Source of the DNA: Methanomassiliicoccaceae archaeon UBA72
GTDB taxonomy: Archaea; Thermoplasmatota; Thermoplasmata; Methanomassiliicoccales; Methanomethylophilaceae
Reading direction: 5' to 3'
Assembly (NCBI GenBank): GCA_002509405.1
Contig: DAVO01000018.1
Span: 1 to 50,455, forward strand
DNA length: 50,455 nt
In this document: piece after piece, positions 44,822 through 50,455 of the stretch
How positions within the stretch are numbered: the first letter of the stretch is position 1
Layout of the letters: every line of letters begins with the position of its first letter
The notes under the pieces: generated by a model
The model's input: the letters and a program-made list of their open reading frames with translations, nothing else
Database searches by the model: none
Told to the model about the DNA's origin: nothing
Translations under genes and position numbers: made by a program

Positions 44822-45544
44822 ATGCGGATGCTCGAGGTCCTTCCGGACGTTAAGATCACCAGCGACAGGTGCGTGCTCTTGGACAATGGCCGTACCGCGG
44901 TCATTGGCGACCTGCACCTGGGCTACGAGAAGGCCCTCGAAGGGGAAGGAATATATCTCCCCCGCATAAACACCGGCACGATCAGGGACGCCATGAACCG
45001 CATAATCGGACGTTACGAGCCCGAAAGGGTTGTGCTGCTAGGAGACATAAAGCACGATTTCAAGCGTTCTGAGCGCGGTGCGGCGTCCGAAGTCCTGGAG
45101 ATACTGGACCTCCTGAACGAGGCCGTGGAGACGCTGGTCGTCAAAGGCAACCACGACAACTATATACAGAATATACTGGCAAGCAGGAACCTGGTCGCAG
45201 AAGACAGCGTCGAGATCGCGGGCTACCGGCTGGAGCACGGTCACGTCGATTCCGGGGCACGTCCCGTGATAATCGGACACGAGCACCCTTCGGTCAGAAT
45301 CCCCGGTTCCGGATCAGGAGGGACCAAGATCCACTGCTTCGTCCTGGCCAGGAAAGAAAGGGTCCTCGTCCTGCCCCCCTTCAGCCCCTTCTCCATGGGA
45401 AACGACCTGCTTTCGGAGGGTTCTTCCATGGCGCCTGCGCTGCGCGGATGCGACCTAGGCAATGCGGAGATATATGGGGTCTCTGATCTGGGGGTTGTGG
45501 AGCTGGGTAAGCTTTCAGGACTCGAAGATGTAGAGCTTGGATAA
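44822..45544 (+). CDS. Metallophosphoesterase (COG1407, ICC-like)
   Basis: The 240-residue calcineurin-like phosphoesterase has IGDLHLGYE, LLGDIKHDF, VKGNHDNYI and IIGHEHP in order, giving the metal ligands of the family; a lysine stands after GDI where some have a different residue. Members act on cyclic or linear phosphodiesters, and the archaeal group is of unknown substrate. ATTAATAC is centred about 27 nt before the ATG. It diverges from the exonuclease gene over about 80 nt. Confidence 0.88.
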   Translation: MRMLEVLPDVKITSDRCVLLDNGRTAVIGDLHLGYEKALEGEGIYLPRINTGTIRDAMNRIIGRYEPERVVLLGDIKHDFKRSERGAASEVLEILDLLNEAVETLVVKGNHDNYIQNILASRNLVAEDSVEIAGYRLEHGHVDSGARPVIIGHEHPSVRIPGSGSGGTKIHCFVLARKERVLVLPPFSPFSMGNDLLSEGSSMAPALRGCDLGNAEIYGVSDLGVVELGKLSGLEDVELG

Positions 45545-45574
45545 TATTTCGGTCTCCCTAATTCACTTCCCCTG

Positions 45575-45587
45575 ATTATTAAATAAT
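45575..45587 (+). promoter_or_regulatory. TATA-like box of the methyltransferase gene
   Basis: ATTATTAAATAAT is a perfect 6-bp inverted repeat around one A, centred 40 nt before the ATG at 45621. A GGAG sequence lies close to the start. A short leader is predicted. Confidence 0.5.
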
Positions 45588-45620
45588 AGTAGGTTATTCT
45601 TACCGCAGGAGAAATAATCT

Positions 45621-46652
45621 ATGTCAATGACTCCAAGAGAAAGAGTGCTTGCAGCGATGAAACAAGAGGACCTCGACAGGCCCCCGGTAGCGATCTTCAC
45701 ACAGTCCGCCACGCTCGGACAGATGGACAAGGTCGGCGCCGCATGGCCCGAGGCCCACAAGTCCGCTGAGCTTATGGCAAAATTGGGATCTGCGCAGGCC
45801 GACGTTTTCGGCTTCGAGTGCTGCAGGGCCCCCTTCTGCCTTACAGCAGAGGCCGAGAGGCTCGGATGCAACGTCTCAGTCGAGAAGAAAGACGCCGCAC
45901 CGATGATCAAAAAACACCCGTACAAATTCGACCCCATGACCGGCGAATACGACAGCCCCGACGGACTTATGTCCCCTGAGGAGTTCGTCGCCGGCGGAAG
46001 GCCCGCCGAAGTCATCAAAGCTATGGGTATCATGAAGAAGACCCACGGCGACAAATACTGCATAGTGGCCGGAAACACCGGACCCTTCTCCCTCGCAGGC
46101 CACATGGTCAGCACCGAGAACCTCGTCTTCGGAATGATGATGGACCCCGACCAGGTCTCCAACTGGGTCAAAGGAGTCACCCCTGTGTGCAAGGCTTACT
46201 GCCAGGCGCTCATCGACGGAGGAGCAGACGTCATCCAGATGTCCGAGCCCACCGCGTCCACGGACATGATCGCCCCTGACATGTTCAACGACGCATCCGG
46301 AAAATACGTCTCCCAGTCCCTCGCCGCGATAAAGGGCGGACACTCCGTCCTCCACATATGCGGAGACACCCTGCCCATCCTCGAGATGATGGTCAAGACC
46401 GGAGTCACCGGAATATCCATCGAAGAGAAGGTCGACCCCTTCAAAGCCGTCGAGCACGTCGGTGGAAAGACCGTCCTCGTAGGAAACGTCGGGTCCGTCA
46501 AGCCCCTCTTCCAGGGAACCCCTGCAGAGGTCATCAAGGGAACCCAGGCTTCCGTCAAGGCGGGATTCAACGTCATCTCCTCCGGATGCGGTATCGCTAC
46601 TGCGACCCCCGACGAGAACATGGCGGCCATGGTCAAAGCGGTCAAAGGATGA
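45621..46652 (+). CDS. MtaA/CmuA-family methylcobamide:coenzyme M methyltransferase (MtaA or MtbA)
   Basis: The 343-residue enzyme moves a methyl group from a corrinoid protein to coenzyme M, giving methyl-CoM for Mcr. It has the uroporphyrinogen-decarboxylase-like barrel with the zinc ligands H245 and C247 (HICGD) and C323 (SGCGIA), the HxCxnC set of this family. The sequence shares features with both MtaA (methanol) and MtbA (methylamine), so the substrate class is left open. Codon choice is strongly biased, as in the mcr genes, suggesting high expression. It is monocistronic with its own promoter, one kilobase before mcrB. Confidence 0.9.
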   Translation: MSMTPRERVLAAMKQEDLDRPPVAIFTQSATLGQMDKVGAAWPEAHKSAELMAKLGSAQADVFGFECCRAPFCLTAEAERLGCNVSVEKKDAAPMIKKHPYKFDPMTGEYDSPDGLMSPEEFVAGGRPAEVIKAMGIMKKTHGDKYCIVAGNTGPFSLAGHMVSTENLVFGMMMDPDQVSNWVKGVTPVCKAYCQALIDGGADVIQMSEPTASTDMIAPDMFNDASGKYVSQSLAAIKGGHSVLHICGDTLPILEMMVKTGVTGISIEEKVDPFKAVEHVGGKTVLVGNVGSVKPLFQGTPAEVIKGTQASVKAGFNVISSGCGIATATPDENMAAMVKAVKG

Positions 46653-46747
46653 GCACGCTCGGAACCTGACTATCAAAACCTCTTACTTTCTTTTCACTTC
46701 TTCTCGCTTTCACAATGTTTATTACCGCGGGTCCCGCTGTCCGGACC

Positions 46748-47458
46748 ATGTCTCATTATCTCGCTGACAATTCAGAATATGCCTCTAAGATCAGAACGTC
46801 CCTGAGGCTGAGATACGAGCCTGTCGCCGTGAAGCTGATACCAGAGGGAGCTGAATTTCCCGGAGGATACAGGAAGCCGGAAGGTCAGATGTCACACTGC
46901 CAGGCGGTCATGCGTGCCAGGAAGGGCGAGTGCATCACGATGAAGCTGGACGATCAGAGTTGCCATGTGGGCTCTTCCGCCCTCGGAATGGTGGAAACGC
47001 CAGAGAAGGTCGCAGACGGTACGTTCCATTACAATGTCGGGGCCTTCGATTCTCCCGATGCGGCGGCGAAGATGATCGCTGACAGAAAGATCCCGGAAAT
47101 CCGGATGGCCGGCGAGATCGTCTGTCCTCTCAAGGATGCGGACTTCGAGCCCGACGTGGTCATCTTGGTCGACATTCCGGAGAGGCTGTATTGGATAGTG
47201 CCGTTGGCCACCGCTGAAAAAGGAGGAAGGGCCGAATTCAGCACATCGGCTTTCCAGTGCGCATGCGAGGACGTAACGGCATATCCGTTCGTTACCCGGA
47301 AGCCCAATGTGTCCCTCGGTTGCTTCGGCTGCCGCAAGAAGACCGACATGTCCGCCGACGAGCTTGCCGCCGGGATACCTTACGATATGATCCCCGGGTT
47401 CGCGGCACGTCTCGGGAAGTATGAGACGGGCATGATGGCGAAGGCTAAACGCGATTGA
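46748..47458 (+). CDS. DUF169 protein
   Basis: A 236-residue protein of the DUF169 family, of unknown function. It is rich in cysteine: GECITM, SCHVGSSALGM, IVCPLKDAD, FQCACEDV and GCFGCRKKTDMS are conserved-looking. The pattern VAVKLIPEG near the start and GCFGCRKKT near the C terminus are typical for the family, as I recall. ATG at 46748 is preferred to the longer frame from 46715. It stands between the methyltransferase and mcr, followed by its own terminator. A link with methanogenesis or redox is inferred only from position. Confidence 0.8.
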   Translation: MSHYLADNSEYASKIRTSLRLRYEPVAVKLIPEGAEFPGGYRKPEGQMSHCQAVMRARKGECITMKLDDQSCHVGSSALGMVETPEKVADGTFHYNVGAFDSPDAAAKMIADRKIPEIRMAGEIVCPLKDADFEPDVVILVDIPERLYWIVPLATAEKGGRAEFSTSAFQCACEDVTAYPFVTRKPNVSLGCFGCRKKTDMSADELAAGIPYDMIPGFAARLGKYETGMMAKAKRD

Positions 47459-47471
47459 AACCCGAAATATC

Positions 47472-47487
47472 GGCCGAAAAGTCGGCC
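47472..47487 (+). terminator. Hairpin after the DUF169 gene
   Basis: GGCCGA (47472-47477), loop of four, and TCGGCC (47482-47487) form a perfect stem, followed by an A+T-rich run. It begins 13 nt after the DUF169 stop and separates it from mcr. Confidence 0.65.
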
Positions 47488-47559
47488 AAATTATTTCATT
47501 TAAATACTAGGTAACACTAAAACAGCGTCAAGTACGCATATTTTGCATTTTTTTATCAT

Positions 47560-47574
47560 TTAAACAGTGTTTAA
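47560..47574 (+). promoter_or_regulatory. Palindrome just upstream of the mcr promoter
   Basis: TTAAACA, G, TGTTTAA is a perfect 7-bp-arm palindrome that ends about 8 nt before the mcr TATA element. It is a candidate binding site for a dimeric regulator. A related CATTTAAA half occurs about 60 nt further upstream. The role is inferred. Confidence 0.45.
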
Positions 47575-47582
47575 TGGTTGCC

Positions 47583-47591
47583 TTTATATTA
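47583..47591 (+). promoter_or_regulatory. TATA box of the mcr operon
   Basis: TTTATATTA is centred about 74 nt before the mcrB ATG; transcription would start near 47612, giving a leader of about 50 nt. Confidence 0.6.
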
Positions 47592-47621
47592 GGATAACAG
47601 ATTACGCGAACTGCAAGGGGA

Positions 47622-47638
47622 GCAGGACCCAATCCTGC
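47622..47638 (+). promoter_or_regulatory. Hairpin in the mcr leader
   Basis: GCAGGA, loop CCCAA and TCCTGC form a perfect 6-bp stem in the predicted mcrB leader, 12 nt before the GGAGGT Shine-Dalgarno at 47650-47655. It may stabilise the mRNA or influence translation. Confidence 0.45.
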
Positions 47639-47660
47639 AAAAATTGAACGGAGGTAAAAA

Positions 47661-48989
47661 ATGCCAAAATACGAGGACGTAATAGACTTGTATGACGACA
47701 ACGGAAAACGCATCGCCAAAGATATTCCGTTGGAAGCCATCAGTCCGTTGCGCAACAAAGCGATCCAGAAGATCGGAGACCTCACCAAGAGGACATGCGC
47801 TGTCAATCTCGCCGGTATAGAGAAAGCTCTCAAGACCGGTTCGATGATGGGCATGACCATCAAGGGAAAAGAGATCGACATCCCCCTGGTCGCAAACGCT
47901 GAGAAAATCGCAGCCGCTGTCAAGGAAATGATTCAGGTAACCCCCGATGACGACACCATCGTCAAAGTGAAATCCGGAGGAAAGAGCATGATCGTCGTTC
48001 TCCCCAACGAGAGGGCGAACGTCGGTATCGAGTACACCACCGGATTCACCTCTACCGCCGCCGCGGTAACCGAGGCGATCATCGACGAGTTCAAGATCCC
48101 CATGTACAAGGCTAACATGGTAAAGGGAGCAGTATGGGGAAGATACCCTCAGACCGTCGACTTTTCCGGTTCTAACATAAAATCTATCCTCGAGGTTCCC
48201 CAGAACAACGAAGGTGCCGGATACGCCCTCAGGAACATCATGTCCAACCACGTCGTCGCACTGGTCAACAGGAACGCCATGCAGGGAGTCGCCCTGTCCG
48301 CGATCTTCGAGCAGACCGCCGCATTTGAGATGGGCGACGCTGTGGGACCCTTCGAGAGAGGACACCTCCTCGGACTCGCATACGAGGGACTCAACGCCAA
48401 CAACATGCTGTACTCTATCGTGAAGAAGAACGGAAAGACCGGAACCGTCGGAACCGTTATCGAATCCCTCATGGAGAGGGCAATCGAAGACAAGGTCATC
48501 CGCGTCAAAGAGACACTCCCCTCCGGATACAAGGTCTACACGACCGACGACCTCCCCCTCTGGAACGCATATGCGGCAGTCGGACAGGTTGCAGCGGTCA
48601 TGGTGAACGTCGGAGCGGCAAGGGCTGCCCAGGGTGTTCCGTCCACAATTCTGTACTACAACGACCTGCTCGAGCACGAGACCGGACTCCCCGGTGTCGA
48701 CTACGGAAGGTCGATGGGTGTTTGCGTCGGAATGTCGTTCTTCTCGCACTCCATCTACGGTGGAGGCGGACCCGGACTGTTCCACGGAAACCACGTTGTC
48801 ACCAGGCACTCCAAGGGTGTTCTGATCCCCGCCGTTACAGCAGGAAACTGCCTTGACGGTGGAACGCAGACCTTCTCCGCAGAGGCCACATCTGGAACCT
48901 TCAAAGAGGTCTTCGGAGACATGGACGAATTCCGCCACCCCATTCAGGTCGTAGCGGCTGAGGCAAAGAAAATAAAGAAGAAGGTCTGA
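47661..48989 (+). CDS. mcrB: Methyl-coenzyme M reductase beta subunit
   Basis: The 442-residue beta subunit of the hexameric enzyme that reduces methyl-CoM with coenzyme B to release methane. It is recognised from the N-terminal MPKYEDVIDLYDDNGK, RNAMQGVALSAIFEQ, and the segment FFSHSIYGGGGPGLFHGNHVVTRHSKG, part of which lines the F430 channel. The ATG follows GGAGGT by 5 nt. Codon use is highly biased (for example GGA and GTC), as expected for an abundant enzyme. mcrD begins six nucleotides behind. Confidence 0.97.
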   Translation: MPKYEDVIDLYDDNGKRIAKDIPLEAISPLRNKAIQKIGDLTKRTCAVNLAGIEKALKTGSMMGMTIKGKEIDIPLVANAEKIAAAVKEMIQVTPDDDTIVKVKSGGKSMIVVLPNERANVGIEYTTGFTSTAAAVTEAIIDEFKIPMYKANMVKGAVWGRYPQTVDFSGSNIKSILEVPQNNEGAGYALRNIMSNHVVALVNRNAMQGVALSAIFEQTAAFEMGDAVGPFERGHLLGLAYEGLNANNMLYSIVKKNGKTGTVGTVIESLMERAIEDKVIRVKETLPSGYKVYTTDDLPLWNAYAAVGQVAAVMVNVGAARAAQGVPSTILYYNDLLEHETGLPGVDYGRSMGVCVGMSFFSHSIYGGGGPGLFHGNHVVTRHSKGVLIPAVTAGNCLDGGTQTFSAEATSGTFKEVFGDMDEFRHPIQVVAAEAKKIKKKV

Positions 48990-48995
48990 GCATAA

Positions 48996-49424
48996 ATGTC
49001 GAGCAATCCCCCAGCGGAATACGCGGGCGTGCCCCTCCCTGAAGTGAGGATAACCACGAACCGCCTCCTGAGCGCGGAGACGACCGAGAAGGTCCTCAAC
49101 GGGTTCGAGGAGATCGAGCACATCAGACAGATCAACGTTTCAGGCGAGAGCCTGCCGAGCAAGATCAACAGCGGACCCAACAAAGGGCTAGATAATAACC
49201 ACACACAGCGCCGCTCCGTGAGGATCGGCGGAAAAGAAGTGGAGCTGACCAAACTGGTCGGATATTTCTTTATCGAGCTGGATGTCGAGGACGACAAAGT
49301 GTTTGAGGAGACCGTTGGAAAGATCAAGGCCGTATGCGACGAGAACATCGCGCACGGGTTCAACCTTGAGATTGGAAGATACTCGAAATACAGACCTACT
49401 CTCATTGATTACAGAGGTGTTTAA
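48996..49424 (+). CDS. mcrD: Methyl-coenzyme M reductase operon protein D
   Basis: The 142-residue protein is not part of mature Mcr but is thought to help in its assembly or activation. The pattern VRITTNRLLSAETTEKVL, with RQINVSGESLP and GKEVELTKLVGYFFIEL, fits McrD (first parts quoted). In many methanogens mcrC lies next; here mcrG follows after two nucleotides, so mcrC is absent from the operon. Confidence 0.93.
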   Translation: MSSNPPAEYAGVPLPEVRITTNRLLSAETTEKVLNGFEEIEHIRQINVSGESLPSKINSGPNKGLDNNHTQRRSVRIGGKEVELTKLVGYFFIELDVEDDKVFEETVGKIKAVCDENIAHGFNLEIGRYSKYRPTLIDYRGV

Positions 49425-49426
49425 AT

Positions 49427-50200
49427 ATGGCATACAAAAGACAGTTCTACCCCGGAACCACAAGCCCTGCCGTCGCAAGGCGCAGACTGATGGACCCCAA
49501 AGTAAAACTGCAGAAACTTCGCGAGGTCCCCATCGAGGACGTCGTTAAGCTCATGGGACACCGCAACCCCGGAGAGGACTACAAATCCATCCACCCCCCT
49601 ATCGAGGAGGGCTCCGAGCCGGACTGCCCCATAAGGAAACTGGTCACCCCCATCGACGGTGCCAAGCACGGAGACAGGATCAGGTACATCCAGTTCGCTG
49701 ACTCCGTCTACTTCGCGCCCGTGTCCCCCTACCAGAGGGCATGGATGTACCTGTCCAGGTACAGAGGTATCGACACCGGTACCCTGTCCGGAAGGCAGAT
49801 CATCGAAGTAAGGGAGAGGGACCTTGAGAAAATGGCGAAAGAGTTCATCGAGAACGAGACCTTCGACGCCGCACTGACCGGAATCAGGGGTGCAACCGTT
49901 CACGGACACGCCTGCCGTCTCGACGAGAACGGACTCATGTTCGACGCATGGCAGAGGTACCTGTGGGACCCCAAGAAGAAAGAGGTCAAGTACGTGAAGG
50001 ACCAGGTCGCGCTGCCCCTCGACAAAGAGATTTTCGTCGGAGCCCCCGCATCGATGGAGGACCTCAGGAAGAGGACCACCATCTTCAGGGCCGACGGAGT
50101 CGACATGAGGGACGACAAAGAGGTCTCGAAGTACCAGCACAGGATCCACAAGCTCAGGACACTGGGCGGATACCAGCCTTTCAAAGTGAAGGGGGTGTGA
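49427..50200 (+). CDS. mcrG: Methyl-coenzyme M reductase gamma subunit
   Basis: The 257-residue gamma subunit shapes the outer active-site channel of Mcr. It begins MAYKRQFYPGTTSPAVARRR and contains PYQRAWMYLSRYRGID, TLSGRQIIEVRERDLE and GIRGATVHGHACRLD, which are characteristic. The length is typical. It is tightly packed behind mcrD and four nucleotides before mcrA. Confidence 0.97.
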   Translation: MAYKRQFYPGTTSPAVARRRLMDPKVKLQKLREVPIEDVVKLMGHRNPGEDYKSIHPPIEEGSEPDCPIRKLVTPIDGAKHGDRIRYIQFADSVYFAPVSPYQRAWMYLSRYRGIDTGTLSGRQIIEVRERDLEKMAKEFIENETFDAALTGIRGATVHGHACRLDENGLMFDAWQRYLWDPKKKEVKYVKDQVALPLDKEIFVGAPASMEDLRKRTTIFRADGVDMRDDKEVSKYQHRIHKLRTLGGYQPFKVKGV

Positions 50201-50204
50201 ATCA

Positions 50205-50455
50205 ATGGCAACAAAAGAGAAAATGTTCATGGAGGCCGTCAAGAAGAAATTCAAGGAGGAGCCTACCGACACAACGACCAGCTACTACAAGTACGGCGGC
50301 TGGAAACAGTCTAAGAGCAAAGTGGAGTTCCAGGCGGCGGCCCAGAAGATCGCCAAAGAACGCGGATTCCCCATGATGAACGAGGACATAGGAGTCCCCC
50401 TCGGACAGAGGTCTTGGATGCCCTACCAGCTCTCGCACACGGACATCTTCGTCGA
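50205..50455 (+). CDS. mcrA: Methyl-coenzyme M reductase alpha subunit, 5' part
   Basis: The first 83 codons of mcrA, cut by the end of the window. The N terminus has YYKYGGWKQS, the family's YxxGGWKQS pattern, and then DIGVPLGQRSWMPYQLS, part of the alpha-subunit channel region. The remaining nearly 470 codons, including the F430 site, are outside. It ends the usual B-D-G-A gene order of an operon lacking mcrC. Confidence 0.95.
   Translation, partial: MATKEKMFMEAVKKKFKEEPTDTTTSYYKYGGWKQSKSKVEFQAAAQKIAKERGFPMMNEDIGVPLGQRSWMPYQLSHTDIFV

Noticed and set aside
45621..46652. Calling the methyltransferase specifically MtbA or MtaA
   Set aside because: Its motifs match both groups about equally by eye, so only the family name is given.
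47589..49121. 510-codon open frame on the minus strand opposite mcrB
   Set aside because: It is the antisense of mcrB, produced by its strong codon bias; the protein is rich in valine, glycine and serine with no family resemblance.

Overview
The window is chromosomal DNA of a methanogenic archaeon, most probably of the order Methanomassiliicoccales (phylum Thermoplasmatota). The evidence is the start of an mcr operon (mcrB-mcrD-mcrG-mcrA, no mcrC) at the right end, a MtaA/MtbA-type methylcobamide:coenzyme M methyltransferase next to it, the methanogenesis-marker gene mtxX, archaeal-type ribosomal, polymerase D-family and RNase P genes, ether-lipid genes, and a complete absence of TAG among about 50 stop codons. 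TAG avoidance is what is expected where amber encodes pyrrolysine. No virus, plasmid, IS element, CRISPR array or defence island was found; this is a core chromosomal segment.

Layout. 1-1240: 3' part of a 23S rRNA gene with no 5S behind it. 1358-3635: metallo-hydrolase, Sua5-type t6A enzyme, methionine aminopeptidase and tRNA-Leu(CAA). 3661-4836: two tandem, frameshifted membrane-protein genes. 4990-7359: rpsM-rpsD-rpsK-rpoD. 7403-15859 (minus): a very large surface protein with a lamin-tail-like domain, then nog1 and the large subunit of DNA polymerase D. 16002-19004: a lipid cassette of Tes-like radical SAM protein, 2[4Fe-4S] ferredoxin and geranylgeranyl reductase, facing mevalonate kinase. 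19980-26021: aminotransferase, HD hydrolase, seryl-tRNA synthetase, YhbY and RNase P component 4, plus unknowns. 26228-30293: a plus-strand run of rpl10e, dph2, mtxX, queD, queC and queE, joining ribosome, diphthamide, methanogenesis and archaeosine functions.

30285-34603: Fe-S handling (NifX-like protein, Mrp/NBP35 ATPase, SufBC, iron-sulfur flavoprotein) with a small VOC protein. 34591-36917: three minus-strand genes of unknown function, two of them membrane proteins. 37001-39152: PUA protein, SepF and an HD phosphohydrolase. 39383-41559: a frameshifted CadD-like transporter, RNA ligase RtcB and tRNA-His. 41680-45544: ornithine carbamoyltransferase, RecJ-like nuclease, RNase H-fold exonuclease and metallophosphoesterase. 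45621-50455: methyltransferase, DUF169 protein and the mcr operon, which runs off the window.

How it fits together. Methyl groups loaded on a corrinoid protein would be passed to coenzyme M by the 45621 methyltransferase and reduced to methane by Mcr, whose operon has its own promoter, an upstream palindrome and a leader hairpin. Many first genes have a TATA-like box centred 25-28 nt before the start codon, so they are probably leaderless; mcrB, rpsM and internal operon genes have Shine-Dalgarno sequences instead. Function names come from recognised motifs and recalled family sequences; no database search was possible.
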